Assembly: GCA_035532755.1 (NCBI GenBank)
Contig: DATKQI010000249.1
Coordinates: 1 to 6,976 of the forward strand
Source: DATKQI01 sp035532755
GTDB lineage: Bacteria; Pseudomonadota; Alphaproteobacteria; Acetobacterales; Acetobacteraceae
Direction: 5' to 3'
DNA length: 6,976 bases
Shown: piece by piece, positions 1-6,976 of the stretch
Layout: every line of letters begins with the position of its first letter
Numbering within the stretch: the first letter of the stretch is position 1
The notes under the pieces: model-generated
What the model saw: only the letters and a program-made list of their open reading frames with translations
What the model was told of the DNA's origin: nothing
Database searches by the model: none
Program-made: the position numbers and the translations under genes

Positions 1-1379
1 CGCCGCAGCCGCAGCGGCGCCACCACGCCATCGGTCGCGAGCGCCGCATAAAGCGCCGCCATATCGCGCAGGCTGGTGCCTGCGCCACCGAGAACCACCG
101 GCAGCGACGGCGCGGCACCGGATGGCAGATGCAGCCGCACCCCGGCCGCACCCAGCGCGGCGACGAAGCGGAGCGGCCCGTAGGCGCCCATCAGCTCCAC
201 CGCCGGCAGGTTGAGTGACCGACGCAGCGCGCTCGCGGCACTCACCCGGCCGCGGAAGCGATGGTTGAAGTCCTCCGGCGCGTAGCCGCCGAAACGGGTC
301 GGCAGATCGTTCAGCAGTGTCCGCGGCCCGGCCAGCCCATCCTCGAAGGCGAGCCCGTACAGGAACGGCTTGAGCGCCGACCCCGGCGAGCGGATCGCAC
401 GGGTGAGGTCCATGTACCCCGCCCGTTCCGCATCGCCCCAATCCCCGGCGACCAGCGCCCGGATCGCGCGGCGGCGCGCATCCGCAACGACGATCGCGAG
501 CGAGGCATGCGGCGGCAGCCCCTGCAACTGCCGCCGCGCCAGTACCTGCAGCGCCGCCTGCAGCGGCGCATCCAGTGTGGTCGGGACATGCGCGGGCCCG
601 GCGAGGGTGGCCACCACCTGCGGCGCCATGCGCGGCATCGGCCGCCGCGCCGTCGGCACCGGCGTCGCGAGCGCCTGGGCGAGATCGGCGCGCGAGATCA
701 GCCCCCGCCGTGCGGCGAGGCGCAGGATGCGATCGCGCACGATGCGTGCCTGCCGCGGATGCAAATCCGGCCGCAGCGCCTCCGGCCGCCTTGGCAGCGC
801 AACCAGCAGCGCCGCCTGCGCCGGGCTGAGCGCGGCGGCCGAGGTGCCGAACCACGCGCGCGCGGCAGCCTCCGCCCCGACCAGATTTCCCCCGAACGGC
901 GCGAGCGTGAGCCACATCGACAGGATCCGCCGCTTGGAGAAGTGCGCGGTGAGCTGCACGGCCCGCAGCGCCTCGATGATCTTCGCCCGCAGCGTGCGCG
1001 GGCGTGGATGCAGCAGGCGGGCCACCTGCATGGTGAGCGTGGACGCGCCCGATACCACCCGCCCCGCCGCCGCGTCCTGTGCCGCCGCGCGCAGGATCGC
1101 GAGCGGGTTGACGCCAGGATTGAAATAGAAGCTGCGGTCCTCCACCGCGACCAGCATGCGGACGAGCAGCGGCGAGACCGCGCGCACCCGCACCGGGAAC
1201 TGCCACATCACCCCCGGCGCCGGAAGCATCGCGAGCACCCGACCGCGCCGATCCCGCACCACCGTCCCATGCACTGCAAGCCGGGCAAGCCCGGGAGGGA
1301 ACAGCCGGTCCAGCACCACGCCTGTCCCTGCCAGCAGCGCCAGCGTCGCCAGCCCGCCGATGAGCCAGCGCCGCATCAT
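1..1379 (-). CDS. pbpC: Penicillin-binding protein 1C, N-terminal part (runs off the window)
   Basis: This is a bifunctional class A PBP: a GT51 glycosyltransferase that polymerises glycan strands from lipid II, joined to a penicillin-binding transpeptidase domain, anchored in the inner membrane and facing the periplasm. 459 codons are visible. Residues 4-24 form one hydrophobic anchor. GT51 spans about residues 60-235, with E80-D81 (general base), G-A-S-T-L-T-M-Q (111-118) and K133/E136. The APFGGN stretch (160-165) and LRPDLHP (202-208) are typical of PBP1C. The transpeptidase domain begins near 265, with the nucleophile motif S334-A-L-K337 and S388-L-N390. The KTG motif and the usual C-terminal PBP1C domain lie beyond the window. 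GT51 substitutions: N87 replaces the usual His, W156 the usual Tyr and T158 the usual Asn. Two tandem ATG codons (1379 and 1376) are possible starts. I chose 1379, which gives an ATGA overlap with the upstream A2M stop; no clear Shine-Dalgarno is visible, suggesting translational coupling. The family call is secure; glycosyltransferase activity is not certain. Confidence 0.95.
   Translation of the reverse strand, partial: MMRRWLIGGLATLALLAGTGVVLDRLFPPGLARLAVHGTVVRDRRGRVLAMLPAPGVMWQFPVRVRAVSPLLVRMLVAVEDRSFYFNPGVNPLAILRAAAQDAAAGRVVSGASTLTMQVARLLHPRPRTLRAKIIEALRAVQLTAHFSKRRILSMWLTLAPFGGNLVGAEAAARAWFGTSAAALSPAQAALLVALPRRPEALRPDLHPRQARIVRDRILRLAARRGLISRADLAQALATPVPTARRPMPRMAPQVVATLAGPAHVPTTLDAPLQAALQVLARRQLQGLPPHASLAIVVADARRRAIRALVAGDWGDAERAGYMDLTRAIRSPGSALKPFLYGLAFEDGLAGPRTLLNDLPTRFGGYAPEDFNHRFRGRVSAASALRRSLNLPAVELMGAYGPLRFVAALGAAGVRLHLPSGAAPSLPVVLGGAGTSLRDMAALYAALATDGVVAPLRLR
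1376..1379 (-). promoter_or_regulatory. Stop/start overlap ATGA joining A2M and pbpC
   Basis: The A2M stop TGA (1378-1376) overlaps the first of two tandem ATG codons of pbpC (1379 and 1376). No good Shine-Dalgarno precedes them, so pbpC translation probably depends on ribosomes finishing A2M. The arrangement supports one operon. Confidence 0.75.
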
Positions 1380-4300
1380 GGCGCGGCGGGCAGCACCGTC
1401 ACGTGGCTGCCGCCGGTGCGGGCAAACAGGGCAGGGCGGTACATGTCCGCCACCTCTGCGGCCGGTTCGTCGAAGCTGCCCGGTGTCACCGCCCGCAACA
1501 GCACGGCGAGGCGGAACGCGGGCCGTTTCCCGGTCACGTCCAGCGCCGCCTGATAGCGGTCGTCCGCGGCCGGTTCGGCCGCCGGCGCGGTCAGCCGGCC
1601 GAGCCATTTCATGCCCGGCGCGCCGTTGCGCAGCGTGCCCGCCACCTCCCACCCCGCCGGCAGCCCGTCCAGCACCATCAGCCGGTGGTTCTGCCCGTCG
1701 GTCGCGCGGCCGGACAGCAGCAGCACGAACACCGTGTTCTGGTGCAGGGCCATGACGCTCAGCGGCGTTCCTGTCATGGTGAAGAACTGCCGGCTGATCT
1801 CCATGCCATGGCCGGCAGCCGGCAAAGTCGTTGCAGGCACGCCCGTCACGGTCATGCTCTCCCACACCGGCCGCGCGGTCGGGTTGCGGATGCTGACAGG
1901 GCCGGTCAGCGCCACGTTGATCAGCGGGGCGGGGGGCAGGGCGGTACCGTCGAACAGCACATGCACATCCGGCCCTCCCGCGCCCAGCACGGCTGCCGCG
2001 GCCGCACCCCATGCCTGTTCCTGGGTATCAAGGAAGCGGGGTGAGAGGTTGCCGCCCGGCAGCGTTGCCACCAGCCGGTCAAGCCGTCCGGGCAGCAGGC
2101 CGCTCTGCTTCAGGATCACCGCCGTGGCGAAACGGTCCCGCAACGCCGAGCCGTAATCGGCGTACCAGAAGCCGCGAGCCGGATGATCAAGAACGGCGGA
2201 CATGATCCGCCCGGCCTGCGCGGCATCATTCATATGCGCGAGCGCGGCCGCAAGCTGCATGCGTGCAAGCGGCGTGGGCAGCCGGTTCAGATGCTCGGCC
2301 AGCACGCGCACCGCGCCGGCCTGAGGCTGGCCGGCCAGGGCAAGCACATACAGCGCGTAGGCGTCGGCCGCCCGCGCCGCCGGCGTATCCGGCTGCTGCG
2401 CGGTCTGCTGCCGCAGGAAGGTGAAGGCGGCATCCAGCGGCTGCTGCGGCACGGCCGCACCGGCGGCCCGCGCGCGCAGCAGGAATTCGGTGGCATAGGC
2501 GGACAGCCATGGCTCCGCCGGGTCGTTCGCCGACCACAGCCCGAAGCCGCCATCGTAGCGCTGCCGGTCCAGCACGGAAGCGACCGCGAGCTGCAACCGC
2601 CCGGCACGATCCGAACCGGCCGTCGACCCGTTCGGCAGGAAGGCGAGCGGCAGGCCGCGGCTGACGCTCTGCTCCAGGCAGCTCAGCGGATAGGCGGCCA
2701 GCGCGCGCACCAGGGCGGCGGCGTCGTAGCGGATCGCGCTGCCGAAACTCGCCGTCGCCTCCCAGCTTCCCGGGATCAGCCCCTTCGTATCCGGTGTGAG
2801 CCGCGCGGTGGTGTTCGGGACGATCTTGCCATAGCTCACCCGGGTTTCCGCCGGGCGCGCGGAATGCACGCTGATCCGCACGGTACGAGTGATGCGGTAG
2901 CCGCCCGGCCCTGTCACCTTCAGCCGGATCGTCCCCGTGCCGACTCCGGTTGCGTTCAGGATCGTGGACGGCTCGGCCCGCGCGCCTGGGGCGAGTGTCG
3001 CGGTCAAACTGGCCGGCCCCGCCAGCGCCAGCGGCCCGCTCACCGACAGGTTCACGTCATCCGCCCCAGCCGGCAGTTGCAGGTTCTGCATCAGCACGGC
3101 AAGCCGCGCGGAATCACCGGGTGCCAGGAAGCGCGGCAGCAGCGGCTCGGCGACGAGCTTGTCGCGCACGTAGATGTCCCGGCTTGCCGCCCCGATCCGG
3201 TTGCCCCGCCAGGCCACTGCCATCAGCCGCAACTGCCCGTTGAAATCCGGCAAGGCGAGCGGAAAGCGCACGATGCCATCCGCCCCGGCCTGCCGTGGCG
3301 GGGAGAACAGCGCGACCACCTGCTGCGGGATGTTCGGCGGCGTCGCACTGCCCACGTTCTCGCCGCCGCCTTGTTGCAGCAAAGTGGCCGGCCCCTGGGC
3401 GGGGCGGATCAGCGCGCCCCAGCCGTCCCGGATATCGACGCCCAGCGTCCGCCGGCCCAGGAAATGGCCCACCGGATCGGGAGAGGCGAAACCGGTCAGC
3501 CGCAGCACCCCTTCATCCACCGCGGCAAGGCTCACCCAGCTTCCGGGCGGCACCTGCACCGGGATCGTCGCATTTCCCCGCGGGCGGTATTGCGGTTTGG
3601 CCTGGAATGTCACGGCCAGCACGCGCGCGGGGTCGTGCACGGCGATCCACGCCAGCCCGATGGCCCGCCGCGGCGGATGCACGGCACCTTTCGCGCCGGT
3701 CGATCCGGGCCGGAACATCTGCACCGCCACATAGGCGCCCGGGCCCCAGCCGGCGCCGACCTTCACATGGATATCCGTCCCGCCCTTGGGCACGGCGATG
3801 TCGCGCAGGCTGATCACCCGATCGGTCAGCACCAGAATGCTCGCCCGCCCGGCGAAGGGCGGAGTGATGTGGATGCGCGCCATCGCGCCGGGCGCATACG
3901 CCTTGTGCGCGGCCGAGATGCTGACAGGATCGGGCCGGTTCGGATTGCCCGAGGACGCCCAGCCCGAATAGAACACGACCGAACTGGCGGCGAGGCCCCG
4001 GCCTGCCTGCGTCACCTCCAGCCTGTAGCGGCCGAAGCCCAGATTTTCCGACAGATCGAGCGGCTTGGCCGCCGGAATGGTGAGGGTTTTCGTGGTCAGC
4101 GGCTGGTCCCGCCACACCGTCTCGTAGCGGGCGACGCCGCCGCGCACCACCAGCCGCCAGTCCGGGCTTTGCCGCACCAGGCGCAACTGCACCTGCATCG
4201 CCACGCGCTTGCCGAGCGGATCGACAGCGATGATGCGGAAGCCCGCCGTCGTGTTGGCGTCCACCGCGTCACCCTTGAACAGCGGCTTGATGCCGATCAT

Positions 4301-6505
4301 CGGCCCGGCGGGCCGTACCTTCACCTGCTTCTCCGCATAGACCGCCCTGCCGGCGGGATCGTTGATCCCGACCTGCACGCGGGCCGTCAGCGCATGGGTG
4401 GTGTCCGGCACCGAGGGCAAGGCGATTGTCAGTTTCGCATGCCCCGCCGCATCGGTCATCGGGACCGCGAGATCGCGCTGTTCGGGGGCGAAGATCTCGT
4501 CGGCGAGCCCGAAGCGATAGCCGGCGAAGGCCGGGAAGGGCGTCTCGTCTTCCACCAGCCGCAAGGTGGCGCTGCCAGTCAGCCCCGACCCGGCCGCGCC
4601 GTAGAGGAAGCGCACCGAAACCGGCAGATCGAGCGCTCGCCCCGGCACGATCGGTCCCGTCGTTTTGCCGAGATCGACCCGCAGCCGCGCCGGCACGAAC
4701 GCCTCCACGCGGAAGCTTGCATGGCCGATCGGCGGCGCCTTCGGGTCGGCCTCGATCGAGACCTGCCAGATGCCCGCCTGCGCGCCGCCCGACAGCGGCA
4801 CCGGCACGCCGATCGAATCATCCGCCTGCCGCGGCGGCACGCTGTCTTGGAACACCTGCCCGCCGGGCCGGCGGATGACCACGTGCACCGGCACATCCAT
4901 CGGCTTGCCGGCCGCATCGCGCAGCAGCGCCATCACATGCACCGTCTCGCCCGGCCGGTAGATGCCGCGGTCGAGCCAGACGAAAGCATCGAGCGGCCCC
5001 GGCTGCGGCCGGCCGGATACGCCCCGCCCCGACAGGTCGAAGGCGGGGGCGGAAAGATTTAGCACCGTGAAATCGCCATGCGGGCCGAACAGATGCAGCT
5101 CCACCGGGCGCTGGCCGTGCGCCCCGTGCAGCAGCGGGGCAGGGAAGCGCACCACGCCGGCCGCATCCGTCGTCGCGGTCGCCAGCACGTCGTTGTTCGC
5201 CGCCAGCAGCGCCGCCTTCACGCCGGGCTTCGCCCGCGCCGTGGCATAGCCGCGCACCTGCACGGTCAGCCCGTCCGATCCGCGCCAGACGGTGGGCGCG
5301 AGATCGGTGCGCAGGATCAGTTGCAGCGCCACCGCGCCGTCCGGTTCGCCGGGCGTGCCGTCCCCGGGTTCGGCGATCAGCGCGAACAGGCCGGGTTTCG
5401 CATCCGCCAGCGCGGCGGGCAGGGGCAGCGTGGTGTTCTCCAGCCGATTCGCGGTGAAATGCGGAATGCGAGCGTGGCCGCGCCAGACCACCCGGCCGGA
5501 GGAACGGCGGATCTGCCGGGCGGTGTAGAAATCGATTCTCGTGCCGGGGCCGTTGCTGTTCAGGAAATCGACGATGTTGCGCTCGGAGATGCGGGCAAGG
5601 CTCAGCTTCACCGCCGAGATGTTCACCGACGACAGCGTGAGCTGCGGCTTCGCCTCCCGCGGCAGCAGAAAGCGGGCGTTGTCGAACACCAGCCGCGGGG
5701 CGCGGTTGGGCATGGCCACCGGCAACACCTCTGCCGCCTTCAGCGTGGTGCCGTCGATCGCGGGCAGGCCGGCGCGCAGGCTCACTCGCGTGGTCGCACC
5801 GAGCGGAAGGCCGGAGATGCAGATCTGGCTGCCCTCCTGCGTCACCGCCGCATCCGCCAGCGATGGAGCGAGAGTCACCCAGTCCCGCGCATGGAAGTTG
5901 TCGCCCCCGGGCCGGGCGGTGAAGCCGATGCAGGCGCGCGCCGGATAGGCTTCGGGCTCCGTGTGCACGGATTTCACCAGCAGCCCAAGCGCCTGCCGCC
6001 GTGCGGCCAGCGCGGCACGTGCCGCCGTGTCGGTCGGCGCGCGATCGACGATCGCCTGCAATACATCGATCTCCGGCAGCGCATGGTGCTGGGCGCGCAG
6101 CGCGCTCACCATCACCCGCAACGCCGGAATCTGCCGCTTGCCACCCGGCACGCGGATATAGGCCTGCCATGCCGCATCCAGCGCATGGGTCGCATCGGGG
6201 GGGCTGCGGCGCATCTGGGCCTTGGCCAGCGCCAGCCACTGATCCGGCGCTGCCTGCCCGGCGCCGATCCGCCGCTCCCACGCCGCCGCCGCACCCGCCC
6301 AATCCCCCTTCGCCGCCGCCGCATGGGCTGCCTGCTCGGCAGCGAGACGGTCCTGCGTGGTGGCCCCGGCCGGGAAGCGGCGGCGCAGTGCCGCCTGATA
6401 GGCGTAGCTGTCCCCCGACAGTCCCGGCAGATCGAAGGTGGCGGCGGCAGCGACGGCAGCGGAGAGGCACAGGCACGCAACAACCGCCGCACGCAACCAG
6501 CGCAT
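1376..6505 (-). CDS. yfhM: Bacterial alpha-2-macroglobulin (thioester/YfhM type), periplasmic protease trap
   Basis: This 1709-residue protein has the size and order of the YfhM-type bacterial alpha-2-macroglobulins, which trap proteases: cleavage of a bait segment exposes a thioester that binds the attacker covalently. Order seen: signal peptide (1-22); Ala-rich helical region (about 30-180); first macroglobulin-like beta domain with C192 and C228 (about 185-270); further macroglobulin domains; the MG2-like motif DRGIYRPGETVHV (512-524); bait-region domain (about 860-1000); candidate bait segment (about 1030-1062); MG7-like start with LPDFNGQLRLMAVAWRGN (1085-1102); thioester domain with C1276-L-E-Q1279 and DGGFGLW (1318-1324); C-terminal MG10-like domain (about 1540-1709) with DMYRPALFA (1687-1695). 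The frame extends upstream to 6667, but the ATG at 6505 is preferred because it has a good Shine-Dalgarno, starts a signal peptide and avoids overlapping the amidase. The gene overlaps pbpC, its usual partner. No credible lipobox is present, unlike E. coli YfhM. The family call is very secure; the protease-trap role is inferred from the family. Confidence 0.96.
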   Translation of the reverse strand: MRWLRAAVVACLCLSAAVAAAATFDLPGLSGDSYAYQAALRRRFPAGATTQDRLAAEQAAHAAAAKGDWAGAAAAWERRIGAGQAAPDQWLALAKAQMRRSPPDATHALDAAWQAYIRVPGGKRQIPALRVMVSALRAQHHALPEIDVLQAIVDRAPTDTAARAALAARRQALGLLVKSVHTEPEAYPARACIGFTARPGGDNFHARDWVTLAPSLADAAVTQEGSQICISGLPLGATTRVSLRAGLPAIDGTTLKAAEVLPVAMPNRAPRLVFDNARFLLPREAKPQLTLSSVNISAVKLSLARISERNIVDFLNSNGPGTRIDFYTARQIRRSSGRVVWRGHARIPHFTANRLENTTLPLPAALADAKPGLFALIAEPGDGTPGEPDGAVALQLILRTDLAPTVWRGSDGLTVQVRGYATARAKPGVKAALLAANNDVLATATTDAAGVVRFPAPLLHGAHGQRPVELHLFGPHGDFTVLNLSAPAFDLSGRGVSGRPQPGPLDAFVWLDRGIYRPGETVHVMALLRDAAGKPMDVPVHVVIRRPGGQVFQDSVPPRQADDSIGVPVPLSGGAQAGIWQVSIEADPKAPPIGHASFRVEAFVPARLRVDLGKTTGPIVPGRALDLPVSVRFLYGAAGSGLTGSATLRLVEDETPFPAFAGYRFGLADEIFAPEQRDLAVPMTDAAGHAKLTIALPSVPDTTHALTARVQVGINDPAGRAVYAEKQVKVRPAGPMIGIKPLFKGDAVDANTTAGFRIIAVDPLGKRVAMQVQLRLVRQSPDWRLVVRGGVARYETVWRDQPLTTKTLTIPAAKPLDLSENLGFGRYRLEVTQAGRGLAASSVVFYSGWASSGNPNRPDPVSISAAHKAYAPGAMARIHITPPFAGRASILVLTDRVISLRDIAVPKGGTDIHVKVGAGWGPGAYVAVQMFRPGSTGAKGAVHPPRRAIGLAWIAVHDPARVLAVTFQAKPQYRPRGNATIPVQVPPGSWVSLAAVDEGVLRLTGFASPDPVGHFLGRRTLGVDIRDGWGALIRPAQGPATLLQQGGGENVGSATPPNIPQQVVALFSPPRQAGADGIVRFPLALPDFNGQLRLMAVAWRGNRIGAASRDIYVRDKLVAEPLLPRFLAPGDSARLAVLMQNLQLPAGADDVNLSVSGPLALAGPASLTATLAPGARAEPSTILNATGVGTGTIRLKVTGPGGYRITRTVRISVHSARPAETRVSYGKIVPNTTARLTPDTKGLIPGSWEATASFGSAIRYDAAALVRALAAYPLSCLEQSVSRGLPLAFLPNGSTAGSDRAGRLQLAVASVLDRQRYDGGFGLWSANDPAEPWLSAYATEFLLRARAAGAAVPQQPLDAAFTFLRQQTAQQPDTPAARAADAYALYVLALAGQPQAGAVRVLAEHLNRLPTPLARMQLAAALAHMNDAAQAGRIMSAVLDHPARGFWYADYGSALRDRFATAVILKQSGLLPGRLDRLVATLPGGNLSPRFLDTQEQAWGAAAAAVLGAGGPDVHVLFDGTALPPAPLINVALTGPVSIRNPTARPVWESMTVTGVPATTLPAAGHGMEISRQFFTMTGTPLSVMALHQNTVFVLLLSGRATDGQNHRLMVLDGLPAGWEVAGTLRNGAPGMKWLGRLTAPAAEPAADDRYQAALDVTGKRPAFRLAVLLRAVTPGSFDEPAAEVADMYRPALFARTGGSHVTVLPAAP
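2669..2680 (-). other. Thioester motif of A2M (C1276-L-E-Q1279)
   Basis: The codons TGC-CTG-GAG-CAG encode Cys-Leu-Glu-Gln, preceded by A-Y-P-L-S. In thioester-containing A2Ms the Cys and Gln side chains join to form the reactive beta-cysteinyl-gamma-glutamyl thioester. The motif is intact, so this is the covalent-trapping type and not the thioester-less YfaS type. Y1272, four residues before the Cys, sits where an aromatic residue is reported to shield the thioester in the Salmonella protein. Confidence 0.93.
3320..3418 (-). other. Candidate bait segment of A2M (residues about 1030-1062)
   Basis: Between the bait-region domain (ending around DIRDGWG) and the start of the MG7-like domain lies a segment poor in predicted secondary structure. 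It contains L-L-Q-Q-G-G-G-E-N (1042-1050) and then S-A-T-P-P-N. In other A2Ms the protease-cleaved bait loop lies at this place. R1034 is the only basic residue in the segment. Assignment rests on position and composition only. Confidence 0.5.
6440..6505 (-). other. Signal peptide of the A2M protein, probably signal peptidase I type
   Basis: Residues 1-22 show Arg at 2 and 5, a hydrophobic core (about 6-18) and small residues A19-A22 before TFDLPG, so cleavage near A21/A22 is likely. V8-V9-A10-C11 formally fits a lipobox, but the Cys is too close to the N-terminus, the preceding core is only about five residues, and the sequence after it stays hydrophobic. Export by Sec to the periplasm is the best reading. 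Confidence 0.7.
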
Positions 6506-6510
6506 GACCA

Positions 6511-6516
6511 CCCTCC
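6511..6516 (-). promoter_or_regulatory. Shine-Dalgarno sequence of the A2M gene
   Basis: On the minus strand GGAGGG lies five bases before the ATG at 6505. This is a strong ribosome binding site at close to ideal spacing. It fixes the start at 6505 over the in-frame upstream codons, which would place the signal peptide internally. Confidence 0.8.
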
Positions 6517-6520
6517 ACGA

Positions 6521-6542
6521 TTCCGTGCAGCCTAACACGGAA
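6521..6542. repeat. Perfect 7-bp inverted repeat in the amidase-A2M gap
   Basis: TTCCGTG and CACGGAA are exact reverse complements separated by eight bases. The repeat lies just upstream of the A2M Shine-Dalgarno. No run of T follows on either strand, so it does not look like an intrinsic terminator. It could be an operator or a leader stem-loop, or chance. An overlapping alternative pairing (ACACG with CGTGT) also exists on the minus strand. Confidence 0.45.
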
Positions 6543-6570
6543 GCGTAAACCCGTCGTGTGGCGCCGCGTC

Positions 6571-6976
6571 TCAATCGACCGCCGGCCGCCTTCCGCCGAG
6601 GCCAAGCTTTTCCTCCAGCGCACGACCGATCGCGAGGATGGTGCCTTCGTCGAACAGCTTCCCCCACAGGCAGATATTATGCGGCACGGTGAAGTGCGGC
6701 CCCTCCGCGCTCGCCGCCACCGGGCGCGACAGCGATGCCTGTTGCCGGCTCGGGGACGAAATGAACCCGGCGGGGAGGCACAGGCAGGGGTGGCCGGTGA
6801 AATTGGTGATGATCATCATCGGCCCGGCCAGGCTCGGCCCGATGATCGCATCCACCTGTGCGAAGCAGCCGTCCATCACCTGCATCACGAGCCGGCGCAG
6901 CCGGTCGAGCTGCACATGGTCCACCGCCGAGAGGAAGCGCGCCTGGCGGAAGCCGTTCGGCCAGGCCGCCGCGCTT
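6571..6976 (-). CDS. Amidase signature family protein, C-terminal fragment (5' end outside window)
   Basis: The frame is open from the window edge and encodes the last 134 residues before a TGA stop. The segments FRQARFLSAVDHVQLDRLRRLVMQ, IIGPSLAGPMMIITNFTGHPCLCLPAGF (each quoted here only as family-like stretches) and, near the end, HNICLWGKLFDEG match the C-terminal part of amidase-signature hydrolases, relatives of GatA that cleave carboxamide bonds. The catalytic Ser-cisSer-Lys triad lies in the N-terminal two thirds, outside the window, so neither activity nor substrate can be judged. Between the GHP segment and the PHNICLWG segment lies a Ser/Ala-rich stretch that could be a surface loop. 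A GTG at 6924 could be read as a start, but the similarity continues upstream of it without a stop, so the gene is cut by the window, not short. It ends 65 bases before the A2M start. A functional link to A2M is not indicated. Confidence 0.85.
   Translation of the reverse strand, partial: SAAAWPNGFRQARFLSAVDHVQLDRLRRLVMQVMDGCFAQVDAIIGPSLAGPMMIITNFTGHPCLCLPAGFISSPSRQQASLSRPVAASAEGPHFTVPHNICLWGKLFDEGTILAIGRALEEKLGLGGRRPAVD

Noticed and set aside
261..1553. Plus-strand open frame of 430 codons opposite pbpC
   Set aside because: Its translation is low-complexity Arg/Pro/His-rich, while the minus-strand frame shows clear GT51 and transpeptidase motifs.
2183..5062. A 959-codon plus-strand open frame opposite the A2M gene
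   Set aside because: It is very rich in Arg, Pro, Gly and His, resembles no family, and lies wholly antisense to a well-supported gene. Long antisense frames are expected in GC-rich DNA with strong third-position bias.
6529..6537. Extended -10-like sequence TGTTAGGCT on the minus strand upstream of A2M
   Set aside because: No acceptable -35 element lies 16-18 bases upstream, and the match overlaps the inverted repeat. It is too weak to call a promoter.
6521..6542. Intrinsic terminator for the amidase gene
   Set aside because: The stem is only 7 bp and is not followed by a T tract on the transcribed strand.
4818..6623. Minus-strand open frame of 601 codons in another frame of the A2M gene
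   Set aside because: It is a same-strand frame shadow with Arg/Gly/Ala-rich composition, and the A2M frame runs uninterrupted through the region.
6506..6667. N-terminal extension of the A2M frame up to 6667
   Set aside because: It would overlap the amidase end, adds an Arg-rich stretch before the signal peptide, and lacks the strong Shine-Dalgarno found at the 6505 start.

Overview
The window is a dense, very GC-rich stretch with strong G/C bias at third codon positions and proteins rich in Ala, Arg, Pro and Gly. This suits an alphaproteobacterium, and the A2M and PBP1C sequence style resembles Acetobacteraceae or related families. That placement is inferred from composition and family resemblance only. 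All recognisable genes lie on the minus strand, so transcription runs from high to low coordinates.

Layout in the direction of transcription: (1) 6976-6571 holds the C-terminal 134 residues of an amidase-signature-family enzyme, whose catalytic part lies outside the window. (2) 6570-6506 is a 65-base gap with a perfect 7-bp inverted repeat and a strong Shine-Dalgarno sequence. (3) 6505-1376 is a complete 1709-residue bacterial alpha-2-macroglobulin (A2M) of the thioester (YfhM) type, with a signal peptide, macroglobulin-like domains, a candidate bait segment and an intact C-L-E-Q thioester motif. (4) 1379-1 is the first 459 codons of pbpC, encoding penicillin-binding protein 1C. Its start overlaps the A2M stop (ATGA), and its C-terminus runs off the window.

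The A2M-pbpC pair is a known bacterial partnership. A2M is thought to trap attacking proteases covalently in the periplasm, and PBP1C to take part in peptidoglycan repair. The 4-base overlap supports co-transcription and translational coupling. The amidase is probably a neighbour with no functional link.

I found no clearly undescribed system. Points worth a second look are the lack of a credible lipobox on the A2M, several substitutions at usually conserved positions of the PBP1C glycosyltransferase domain, the Gly/Gln-rich candidate bait segment, and the inverted repeat in the A2M leader. There is no RNA gene, CRISPR array, insertion sequence or gene-free stretch longer than 65 bases.
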